Positions 27,873-40,300 of a stretch of DNA of 64,000 nucleotides are shown one piece after another. The DNA comes from Halicephalobus mephisto (taxonomy: Eukaryota > Nematoda > Chromadorea > Rhabditida > Panagrolaimidae). Each line of letters opens with the position of its first letter. Positions within the stretch are counted from its first letter, which is position 1. The stretch covers positions 248,001 to 312,000 of the forward strand of contig SWDT01000120.1 of NCBI GenBank assembly GCA_009193035.1. The letters are read 5' to 3'. The notes under the pieces were generated by a model. The model was not told the DNA's origin, did not search any database, and saw only the letters and a program-made list of their open reading frames with translations. The translations under genes were made by a program, and so were the position numbers.

Positions 27873-28040
27873 ATGGAATTATTAAAGAAAGTGATCTTTG
27901 GTTTAATCGGGTACTACTTGACAACGGGACCTCTGTCGCCGTTTGCTGGATTCGTTTTGAGTCCCGAAACGAAGCAATGTCCATTGAGAAAAAGCTTCCA
28001 AAAAGCCGTTGCTATGCTTTTAAATTTTCAGAAACATTAA
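27873..28040 (+). CDS. Small ORF of 55 codons, doubtful
   Basis: An ATG at 27873 opens 55 codons to a TAA at 28040 across a patch of clearly higher GC than its surroundings. The peptide starts MELLKKVIFGLIGYY, followed by a Pro/Ser-rich middle. I do not recognise it. The complementary strand is also open across much of the same patch, so even the strand is uncertain. No poly(A) signal or splice site confirms it. Confidence 0.2.
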   Translation: MELLKKVIFGLIGYYLTTGPLSPFAGFVLSPETKQCPLRKSFQKAVAMLLNFQKH

Positions 28041-28079
28041 ACCACTTTAAAACTTACAATTTTTAAACCAACATATTGT

Positions 28080-28270
28080 TTTTTAAATTTTATCTTCTTA
28101 TGCGTGTTTTTTATATATGAAAAAGTTTTTAAAATTACATATAAAAATTTTTAAGAATTTTATATGAAAATAATTTTTAAAATTACATATAAAAATTTTT
28201 AAGAATTTTATATGAAAATAATTTTTAAAATTATATATAAAAATTTTTAAGAAGTTTATATGAAAATTAT
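28080..28270. repeat. About 53-bp tandem repeat upstream of acetyl-CoA carboxylase
   Basis: Three copies of aattacatataaaaattttt with aagaattttatatgaaaat lie directly before the proposed trans-splice acceptor. Confidence 0.75.
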
Positions 28271-28304
28271 TTTTTAGATATGTCATAGATTAAATGTCAC
28301 AATC
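28271..28304 (+). promoter_or_regulatory. Likely trans-splice acceptor and 5' leader with two uORFs
   Basis: TTTTTAG ends at 28277, 28 bases before the proposed acetyl-CoA carboxylase start. The leader would hold ATG TCA TAG (28280-28288) and a second tiny frame whose ATG is at 28294 and whose TGA overlaps the main start codon as ATGA (28305-28308). Such overlap can allow reinitiation and would lower translation of the main frame. The trans-splicing itself is inferred. Confidence 0.45.
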
Positions 28305-31300
28305 ATGAGACGACCTTCTCGACTCCGAGCAATATCAGAGAACTTCCTGGGGACGGAGTCATCCAGTAATCGAGTAATCACATCATCCTGGGAAGTTCCA
28401 AAACGACACTATGGCCATGTCCGGGCATCTCCGAGTCCAAACAGGTTTGTTCACCTTCTGAAATCATAGGAATACTATCTGGAATGTTGTTGACGGTTTT
28501 TGTTATCCATCAAAGCATTAATGATCTTATCGGCTGTACGACAGTCGATCTTTGGTGACATTTCTTCTTTTATTTCGTAAGATTTATTTTGTTAGGTTTA
28601 TTTTTTTAGATTCATTTTAGATTAATTTCATATATCAACCAAATAGAAGGGATTAATTTGTGCTCATTTCGAAGATTTCTTAGATCGAAGGGCGAAATGC
28701 CGCTGAGGAGTCAGTTATCGTACAGCTGATCTTATCTTTGGAGATTCCAAGTCATCGTAATTTCCAGACATATTCTTTCATTTTCATAGATTTCATATAT
28801 CAACTAAGTAGAAGGGATTAATTTATGCTCATTTCGAAAATTTCTTAGATCGAAGGGCGAAATGCCGCTGAGAAGACAACTATCATAAAGCTGATCTTAT
28901 CTTTAAAAATCCCAAGTCATCGTAATTTTCAGACATATTCTTTCATTTTAGATTAATTTCATATATCAACTAAATAGAGGGGATTAAATTGTGCTAATTT
29001 GGAAGATTTCTTAGATCGAAGGGCGAAATGCCGCTGAGGAGTCAGTTATCGTACAGCTGATCTTATCTTTGAAGATTCCAAGTCATCGTAATTTCTAGAC
29101 ATATTCTTTCATCTTAGATTGATTCCTTTCTCGTCGGATTTAAATGTAGTTATTGGATGCGCCGATTTTGAGTTCCTAAAATCAGAGATCACTTCTTGAA
29201 AAACGAAAAGAATGCACCAAAAATGTTCGATGATTTTCTTCGATCGTAACATAGTTGATATATTTTACACTTTTTTGCGTTTTTTTCCGGTCTTTACAGA
29301 ATTCAACTAAGAAATAATTTTATCGCCGATAGGAAATTTAAAAACATTCAAATACTTTTGAAATTTTTCGTCCCGAAGCTGTCTAAAACGATCGAATTTT
29401 AGATTATCGAGACCAGATTCCAATAGAATTTTGTTTTTAATTTTAACCTTAGGCCAAAAAATAAGTTTTCAATATCGTATGATTTTTAGTGTCCGATTAT
29501 TTATTTCCATTCGTCCAACTTCTCTCTGTTCCGTTTAATCACAGTTGACGGTCAGAGTTCGACGTCAAAACTCCAACTTGTCACGTTCAAACAAAATCCG
29601 GATTTTCTCGAAAATTCATATATCAAATCTCATCAATTTAGACTTAAAAAATCCTAATTTTTCGCGTTCAAACAAAATCCGAATTTTCTCGAAAATTCAT
29701 ATATCAAATCTCATAAATTTAAAGCTTTAAAAAATCCTAATTTTTCGCATTAAAAAAATCCAATTTTTTTCGAAAATTCATATATCAAATCTCATCAATT
29801 TAGACTTTTAAAAAAATTCTAATTTTTCGCATTAAAACAAAATCCAAATTCTCTCGAAAATTCATATATCAAATTCCATCAATTTAGACAAAATAGTATG
29901 ATATTTTTTAAATTAGAAAACTTAGTTTTTTAAAAATAAAAATTTCCATTTCGAAATCTAATCATCAACTTTGAAATAAAAATCACAAAAATTCGTTTTA
30001 TCAAAGTTAGAAATGAAAATTCTAATTTTTCGTTTTAAATAAATTTTCTATTTAAAAATCTAGATAAATTAATATTTTAAATTTGTTTAGATTTTTTAAT
30101 AAAATTTTATTTTAGAACGAAAAGTTAAAAATTTTAAGTTTTTTGATTAAAAAATTTTTATTTAAAATTTACTTAAATTTATTCGAATTTTTTAAATTAA
30201 AAATTGTCTGAAAACGAAAAATTCAAATAACAAGTTTAAACTGTTAATTTAAATATGACAGAATATAGGTTTTTGAGATGAAAAAAATTTTTTTTATCTT
30301 ATCATGAAAAGTCCAAAGTTCAACTTCAAACTTTGACGATCAATTTTGATAAAAATAAAACAGTGATTTGTATAATCAAAATCGAAATTCAAAGTTCGAG
30401 GTCAGAGTTCCAATTTTTCGCGTTAAGACACATCTATGAGTTTTTCTTACTGTAAACTTTTTTTTGTTTAAATTGATAAAATTGGATTTCTCGAATCATA
30501 GTGATTTTCGAATCGTGTCTTAACACGAAAAATTAGATTTTCGAATTTAATGTTTGAATTTCAAATTCGATGGCACGAAGTACAGTATTATGGAAGTCGA
30601 TGGTCAGAATTCAAAATCGAAATTCCAATTTTTCGTGTTAAGACACATCTATGAATTTTTCTTACTGTAAAATATTTTTTTGTTTAAATTGATAAAATTG
30701 GATTTCTCGAATTATAGTGATTTTTAAATCGTGTCTTAACACAAAAAATTAGAATTTCGAATTCTGAATTTTAATTTTGATAAAATGAAACACGGAACTC
30801 AAAACTCGAGGTCGAAATTTGGACTTTTTTTTGTTAAAAAACATCTATGAATTTTTCTATTTCGAAAATTTGTTTCATCTAAATTAATAGTTGAAATTTA
30901 GTTAGATTTTTTTAATCCAAAAATAATTTATAAGTTGTATTTTAATGCAAAAATTCAAAGTTCGACCTCGAATCCTGAGTTCCGATTTTCCTAACATGAA
31001 TCAGTTTCATTTTTTAAATCGAAGTTGATGATCAAATTTCGAAATTGAAATTTAAATTCTTAAAAAACTAATTTTTCTAATTTAAAAAATATCACACTAT
31101 TTTGTCTAAATTGATGGAATTTGATATATGAATTTTCGAGAAAATTTAGATTTTTTTAATGCGAAAAATTTGAATTTTTTAAAGCTCTAAATTGATGAGA
31201 TTTGATATATGAATTTCTGAGAAAATTTGGATTTTGTTTTAATGCGAAAAATTAGAATTTTTTAAAGCTCTAAATTGATGGAATTTGATATATGAATTTT

Positions 31301-34300
31301 CGAGAAAATTCGGATTTTGTTTTAACACGAAAAGTTGGAGTTTTGACGTCGAACTCTGACCGTCAACTTCGATGAAACGGAGAATTGGTTTGTCCCTGAT
31401 GAGACACTGCGCAAATGGCAGTAACTTGAAAGGCAAAAATGAAGAAGAAAAGATGGGGTGATTACTTGTAGTAATATTGTGCACATATTTTGTCAAATTT
31501 AAAAATTTTTTTTAAAATATAAAAAAATCTAAGATATATGCCATGCCAAAAAATCTCGTGATTTGCGTAAAATCGGATAATGTCCTGTGATTGTTCATCC
31601 GCAGAAATCTTTATTTTTCAATTCCACGGATGGAAGCGATCATCAATCGCCCTCTCGCGCGGGGACGGAGAAGTTTTCTGACCTAGAAACGTATACGCCA
31701 ACAACGTCAGCAGTTTGTCGGTTTTAGGCTCGTATTTTGCAGGAACGAGAATCGGCGGTCCTTTGCCTATGGTAGGACTGAAGATTGGCCTCAAGTTATC
31801 CGTGAATTTTTCCATATATGTTTATTTTTAATTTTTTATAAATAAAAATTACTTTTTTATGAATAAAAATCACTTTTTTATGAATAAAAACTACTTTTTT
31901 ACGAGTAAAAATCACTTTTTTATGAATAAAAATCAGTTTTTTTAAAATAAAAATCATTATTTTTTTTTTTAAAGTAAAAATTACTTTTTTATAAATAAAA
32001 ACTAATTTTTTCTAAAATAAAAATTACTTTTTTATGAATAAAAATCACTTTTTTATTAGTAAAAACTACTTTTTTACGAGTAAAAATCACTTTTTTATGA
32101 ATAAAAATCAGTTTTTTTTAAAATAAAAATCATAATTTTTTTTTAAAATAAAAATTACTTTTTTATGAATAAAAACTAATTTTTTCTAAAATAAAAATCA
32201 CTTTTTTTAAAAATAAAAGTTCTTTTTGTGAATAAAAACTACTTTTTTTGTTTAAGTTTTAAATAGCTAGAATTTTTGTCAAATGTAATTTTGAAAATAC
32301 AGTAATAATTAACTTAATTATTTTTGATTTTGGACATAATTAGGATGGAACTCTGATTTGAGCTAATTTTGGATCAATTGATGTTTTTTTTATTTTTTTA
32401 GAATTCTGTAGTTTTGTAGTTTTTTAGGATTTTTATTTTAAAAAGTTTTTTAGATTTTAAATTTTTTTAAAAATATTTAAAAAATTTCTAGTTTGTATAT
32501 TTTTGATTTATATATTTTAAATATTTTTGAAATTTTAATTCCGTATTTTTTATATCCATATTTAAAAAAATTTCTATGATTTATGTTTTCTGTGATCTTT
32601 AGAATCTCCATATCCTTTGTAATTTCTATAATTTCTGTCTTTTTAGAATTTTAAAAATTTCAAAATTTATTTTTTTAGAAGTTTCAAAATTTATACATTT
32701 TTAGGATTTTTAAAATTTATATATTTTTAGAATTTACTTTTTTAAAAGTTTTAAAATTTAATTTTTTTAGAATTTAATTTTTTTAGAATTTTTAAAATTT
32801 ATATATTTTTAGAATTTACTTTTTTAAAAGTTTTAAAATTTAATTTTTTTAGAATTTTTAGAATTTAATTTTTTTAGATGTTTTGAAATTTATATATTTT
32901 TAGAATTTACTTTTTTAAAAGTTTTAAAATTTATTTTTTGTTTAGATGTTTTGGAATTTTTTTATTTTTATGGTTTTTCAGACAGTGGCTTGAGGTACCC
33001 GGAACTGCAGAAATGCAAACGTTTCGAGTTAGTGGCGATCGGGCCCAGAACTTGGGCAATCGTCTGGATCAACAAACAAAAATTTTTCCGACAATTAAGG
33101 ATTTCGTCGATACATTTTGTGAAGATCCATCTAAAGCTCGTTACATAAACAAGGTAAAAAAAAAATAAAAAAATAATTTTAAATATATTTTTTTAAAGAT
33201 TCTCGTTGCAACAAATGGAATAGCTGCTGTAAAATGTATCTTATCCATTAGAAAACATATGATGCAGTTTTTCAAAGATGATCGTATTATAAAATTTATT
33301 TGTCTAACTACAGAACAGGAAATTCAATCAAAAGCTGGTGAGTCAAATTTACGCATATTCAAGTTTTTTTTAAATTGAATGAAAATTCAAGGTCATTTTA
33401 GATCGATTTTTTTTGAATTTTGTTTACTTAAAAAATTTCAGAATACTTAAAAAAGAATTCTTGGAATATGTAGAAATTTTTAGAATACTTAAAAAATTTC
33501 AGAATACTTAAAAAATAATTTTCACAATACTTGAAATTTTTTAGAATACTTAGAAAAGAGATTTTTAGAATATTTAAAAAAGAATTTTTAGCATATTTTT
33601 AGAAATTTTTTAGAATGCTTAGAAAGGAAATTTTTAGAATATTTTTAAAAATTTTAGAATACTTAAAAGAAATTTTTAGAATATTTAAAAAAATTTTAGA
33701 ATACTTAGAAAAGAGATTTTTAGAATATTTAAAAAAGAATTTTTAGAATATTTAAAAAAATTTTTTAGAATACGTAGAAATTTTTAGAATACTTAAAATT
33801 TTTTAGAATACTTAAAAAAGAACTTTTGGAATATTTAAAAAAATTTTTTAGAATACGTAAAGATGGCAGATAATCTTGTAATTTCGCCTGCGGGAGCAAA
33901 TACAAATAATTATGCAAATGTGGATGAAATAGTTGGACATGCAGTTCGATCTAATGTTGATGCTGTATGGGCAGGATGGGGACATGCAAGTGAAAATCCG
34001 CGACTTCCTGAAGAACTTAATCGTCGTGGTATTGCATTTATAGGACCTCCAGCAAATGCAATGTTTGCACTTGGTGATAAAATAGCAAGTACGATAATAG
34101 CTCAATCTGTGGATATCCCTACGATTGAATGGTCTGGAAGTGGGATTAAAGCTCCAGATCCGGATCCGGATTCGTTTATTCAAGAAGTAAGTATACCTGA
34201 AGAAACTTACAGAAAAGCGACGGTTTCGACAGTGGAAGAAGGCCTAAAATGCCTCAAGGAAAAAAGAATTACATATCCGATCATGATCAAAGCTAGTGAA

Positions 34301-37300
34301 GGCGGTGGAGGCAAAGGTATTCGAAAATGTACCAACGAACAAGAATTTATTCTTAATTTTCGAAGAGTTCAAGTAAGATTTTTTAAAATTTATATTTAAA
34401 AAAAATTAATTTAAATTTATATTTAAAAAAAATTATAAATTTATATTTAAAAAAATTAATTTAAATTTATATTTTAAAAAGAAATTTCTTAAATTTATAT
34501 TTTAAAAAAAGTTTTCTAAATTTATATTTACAAAAAATTAATTTAAATTTATATTTTAAAAAAAATTCCTTAAAATTTGTATTTAAAAAAAATTTTAAAT
34601 TTATATTTTAAAAAAAAATTTTTAAGGCAGAAGTACCAGGAAGTCCGATTTTTTTAATGAAATGTATGGAAAACGCAAGACATATAGAAGTCCAATTAAT
34701 TGCGGATCAATATGGACATGTTATACCTATTTTTACTCGGGATTGTTCTATTCAAAGAAGATGCCAAAAAATAATCGAAGAAGCCCCGGCAAGTATTGCA
34801 CCACCTGAAATTTTACGAAAAATGCAACAAGATGCAGTTAATTTAGCGAAAAAAGTTGGATATGTTAGTGCTGGTACGGTAGAATATATGTATTTGCCTA
34901 AAACTCAGAAATATTACTTTTTGGAATTGAATCCAAGACTTCAAGTCGAACATCCGTGTACTGAGATGATTTCGAACGTGAATATCCCAGCCACACAGCT
35001 GTATGTTGCGATGGGAATTCCACTTCATAGAATTGTGGAAATTAGATTGTTTTTTGGAATGGATAGATATGGTACAAATCCATTACCAGAAGACCAAATA
35101 AGAACAGACACGAATATATGCGTTATTGCCGCGAGAGTTACGAGTGAAGATCCAGCAGAAGGTTTTCGACCAGCTTCTGGTTCTGTAAAACATCTTACAT
35201 TTCAATCAAATCAAAATGTATGGGGTTATTTTTCTGTTTCAAGTACAGGAAAAGTTCATGAATTTGCTGATTCACAATTTGGTCATTTATTTGCTAAAGG
35301 TACAACAAGACATGAAGCTATTTCGACTTTGATGTGTGCATTGAACGAACTTGAACTTCGTGCTACTTTTCAATCACAAATAAATTATCTTGTTGGATTA
35401 CTAAGAGATCCAGAATTTGAAAATAATTGTTTTCATACAGGATGGCTTGATGAAAGAATAGCAGCACGTGTTCAAAGTGCACCTGAACATCCGTTACATG
35501 TCACGATTGCGATCGGGGCTACAGTAATAGGACATGCAAGAATGTCAGAAGTATTTGCGAAATTTAGAAATGCAATTGAAAGAGGACAAATTTTACCAAC
35601 TTCTGAATTAACAGAAACATGGCAATTGGAACTTGTTCATAACAATATAAAATACAGTGTTCTTGTGAATAGACATGGTCCGTCTAATTTCCTCGTCTGC
35701 ATTAATAACATTGTTACTCATACTCGTGTTCATCAGTACGAAACAGGCGGAGGATTGTTGGTTAATTATGCAGATCAGTCGTTTCCTTGTCATTTGGATG
35801 AAGAACAAGAACGTTTTAAAGTTATTATTGGACAAACAATGACAATATTCGAAAAAGAAAATGATCCATCTGTTCTTAGATCAAGAAATGCAGGTAGATT
35901 ATTACAATATTTAAAAAAAGATGGAGAAAAAATAGAAGTTGGAGATATATATGCTGAAATGGAATCAATGAAAATGGTAATTAATTTAGATGTTAAAAAA
36001 GCGGGAGGAATATTAATACAACGAGCAAGACCGGGACAAGTATTATTTCCGGGAACTTTAATAGCAGAATTAACTGATCAAGGTGATATGTCAGCTTCGA
36101 AACCAACTAATTTTGAAGGTGGTTTTAATGAATGGATTAAATCAGAAGAACAAAGATTATCGACAAATGTAAGACTTAATTGTCAATTTGAATCTGTTAT
36201 TCAATCATGTAATGACATTCTTGCTGGTTATACTGTACCGGAACATATGTTCAAAGAATATGTCAAAAATCTTGTTAATGAACTTTTTGAATTACTTGAA
36301 AATGAAAAATTACCATTTTCACTTTATCAAGTAGTTTTGAACGTTGTAAAAACCCGTCTAAAAAGCATGGATACAGTAAACAGAATAGATTCACTTCTAA
36401 GAATTGAAGGAAGTTTTCCCGCTTCAGAATTGTCAGATGCCATGGCTACTTATCTGGATTCCCTTAATCCAGCCGATGTCGGAATTGAAAAATCTTATTT
36501 CGAAAAACTCCAATGGATTTGTGATAGATTTTCAGAAGGAACAGAAGGACACAAAAGAATAATAATAAAGGAATTAATTGAAGTTTTTTTAGCAACAGAA
36601 AAGTATTTTCAAGATGTGTCATATGACAAAGGAGTTTCGGATATAAGCAGTCAAAAAGACAGGGATATTGATGAACGTGTCAGAATGGTGTATTCTCATA
36701 CTCGTATTCAAGTTAAAAATATTCTTCTTCAAGAAATTATTTCTCGTCTTAATGATGAATCGATTGAAGCTCTTCAACCAGTGTTAAAAGTACTTGCTAA
36801 TCTGTTTAATCCAGAAAATGAAAAACTTGCTGTTTTTGTTTGTAAAATTCTAATGAGAGTCAATCATACTTCTTATGGACAACTATGCACTAATGTAAGG
36901 TTTTTTATAATTCACATAAGTGAATACTTGTCTGAGATACTTTTGTTCTAATTTTGAAATCAAAATTCGGGTTAGTTTTTAAAATTCCGAATTTTGAAGG
37001 TGATTTTTTGGATTCAGAATTCAATATTTTGGAAGTGATTTTTTAAATTTTAAATTCAATATTCTGAAAATGATTTTCTAAATTTTGAATTCAATATTTT
37101 GAAGATTATTTTCTAATTTTTGAATTCAATATTCTAAAGATGATTTTCTAAATTCAGAATTTAATATTCTGAAGATGATTTTCTAAATGCAGAATTCAAT
37201 ATTCTGAAGATTAACTTTTGAGTTTGGAATCTAAAATTCCGGAAATGAATTTCTGACTTCAGAATCCAGTTCGATTACTGTATTTTAAATAATTTTTGTC

Positions 37301-40300
37301 AAATTCTGAGAACGTCTAAAATTTTATTTTAAAAATATATAAAAATTACAATTTTATTTAAAATAACTTAAAATTTCATTGAAAAATAATTTTATCTAAA
37401 ATGATTCTTAATTTTTTAATTAAATCAGAATTGAAACGTAAATGTTAGGTAATCTTATTTTTGTAATTTCAAACTTTTTAGATATCAAGAAAAAGTTCTC
37501 GAAGAAATCTGAAAGAACTTGTAACGGATTGTTCTGGTCTTGGTGGAGATAATGTTTTGAAAAATTTGGTTATTGATGGAGGTACAGAACTTCGTGCTCT
37601 TCTTCATGAATTCTTTTTTACTCCAAATCCAGCAACAAATGCATTAGCAGTTAAACAATTTATTAAATATGCTTTTCATATAAATGAAAGTGAAGTTGAA
37701 AATTTGCCAAATGCTATTGTTGATGCTACTTTTTTCAAATTTCAAATCAAACCAACAACACCACTTTATGAATCCAGCACGAGAGATAGTCAAAATTTAG
37801 TATACTTTTTAAGTGTACTTAACAAATTAGATCTTTTAAAACAAAAAAAAATAATGAATTTTTTGAAATTTCATGCTCATGAAGACGCTAATAATGTTTT
37901 TTTATTTGTCGCATTTCCTACAGGAGAAAATGGTTTTAGTCAAGCTATGAATTTTTCAGAAGATCAACTTAAAGCTCTTGGATTACAGTTAAGAGAAGAT
38001 GTTGCAAGAGATTTGTCAAGTTATAATATTCCCATAGGTGGAGTGGATTTAATGATTTCATTGCCATCTAAACCACCGATTTATGCTGAATATGATTTTT
38101 CGGCTAAAATGAAATTAGAACTTAACAGATTACCACCAAATACAGAAGATGTTTCAACACCAAATTCTACGTATTTATTATTCAGTTGTGATGATCATGG
38201 AGTTAAAAGAATATTTGTGAGATATTTATTAAGAGATATCGGAAATGTAATAAAAGTCGACAAATATTCAAATTCTGCTCCGATTGAGAGATTCAGATCG
38301 AAACTTGTGGATGTTATTGATGGAGCTTGTGGAGAAATTCGTGTTCATGTTCATAACGAAGAAACATGTGCCTTCGATTGTAACCATATCTTGATCCATA
38401 TTGATTACGATCCAACGTTGAATACTGATGACTGGTCTCTTGCGATTAAGCAAGCTCTATGTTATTATGAAAAATGCCTTATTAAATTGCGTGTTAATGA
38501 AGTTGAAATAGTATTTCAATCTAATGTAAGTTTTTTTATATTTTTCATATTCGGATAGTTGTGTCTGAGATATTTATTTTTTAATTCTACAGTTAGGATT
38601 GGAATTAGTTCTTAGAATTCGGAATTCTGAAAATGATTTTTTGGATTCAGAATTCAATATTCTGAAGATTATTTTCTAAATTCAGAATTTAATATTCTGA
38701 AGGTCAACTTTTGAGTTTGGAATCAAAAATTCCGGAAATGAATTTCTGACTTCAGAATCCAGTTCGATTACTGTATTTTAAATAATTTTTGTCAAATTCT
38801 GAGAACGTCTAAAATTTTATTTTAAAAATATATAAAAATTACAATTTTACTTAAAATAACTTAAAATTTCATTGAAAAAAATTTTTATCTAAAACGATTG
38901 TTAATTTTTGAATTAAATCAGAATTGAAACGTAAATGTTAGGTAATCTTATTTTTGTAATTTCAAACTTTTTAGAAGCAAAATAATATTGTCACTTATCG
39001 AGCGATTTACACAAATGAAACCGGAGCTATTCCTGAATTTGCAGTTTATAGACTTGTTAATGGAAATTTAACAGTTATTGGAGATGGTCCATGTAGATAC
39101 AATGGACAAAAAATAGGAATTCATCGTCCTATTCCTCATGTTAGAATTCAAAAACGTCGAATGATGGCACATAAAATTAACACAACATATTGTTATGATT
39201 TGCCGATTGTTTTTGGTAGAGCTGTTCTTGACCTCTGGCATGAATACCGTAAGATGAATCCGAAATCTTATGAAACAACATTTAATAAACTTCCTTTTGA
39301 ACAAAAAGAAGCTCTTAGAAAACAAGATTCTTCGAAATTATGCAGAGCATATGAATTAATTTTATTAAATGAAAATGGTCCAATAACGGTTATATCAGAT
39401 GAAAATGAACTTCAAAGAAGAGCCGAATCGACAGGTAATGACAGAGGTATGGTAGCTTGGGAATTGAAACTTTTTTGTCCTGATTATCCTCAAGGAAGAG
39501 AAATAGTCCTGATTTCGAACGACATCACGTTCCAAATGGGATCATTTTCGATGAAAGAACACAGATTGTATTACTATGCTTCTGTTTACAGTAGGAAAAA
39601 GAAAATTCCAAGGATATATGTTGCTGCAAATAGTGGAGCTAGAATTGGATTTGCATTAGATATTAAAAAAAGTTTTAATATTTTATGGAGTAATGCAGAA
39701 TTACCAGAAGAAGGTTTTGAAGCACTTTATTTGGACGAAATAGCGAGTAAAGATCCGTCAATTCGACGTCAAATAGAAGGTAATGATAGAGATGGAAAAA
39801 CAATAATTAATGCAATTATTGGAAAAGAAAACGATATTGGTGTAGAAAATTTGGTTGGATCTGGATTAATTGCGGGTGAAACAAGTGCAGCATATAATGA
39901 AATTCCGACATATTGTCTGGTTACAGGTAGAGCTGTTGGAATTGGAGCATATGCAGCAAGATTATCTCATCGTGTTGTTCAAGTTGAATCGTCACATTTG
40001 ATCTTAACAGGTGCACCTGCATTGAATTCATTACTTGGAAGAGAAATTTACACTTCAAATGGACAACTTGGTGGAACACAAATAATGCATAAAAACGGTG
40101 TTTCACATGCTGTTGCACAATCTGATCTTGAAGGTATTACTAAAATAGTTCGATGGATAACATATCTTCCACAACCTAAACAAGACAATGAATTGGATTA
40201 TAATGGTTTAAATTCAATTTTGGTTGATGACTTGGAACGAAGAGTAACAACATCACCATCGAAAGGACAATATGATCCTAGAAATATCCTAGATCCAGGA

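Noticed and set aside
34843..35835. Minus-strand frames across acetyl-CoA carboxylase exon 5
   Set aside because: Shadows of a strongly conserved coding exon.
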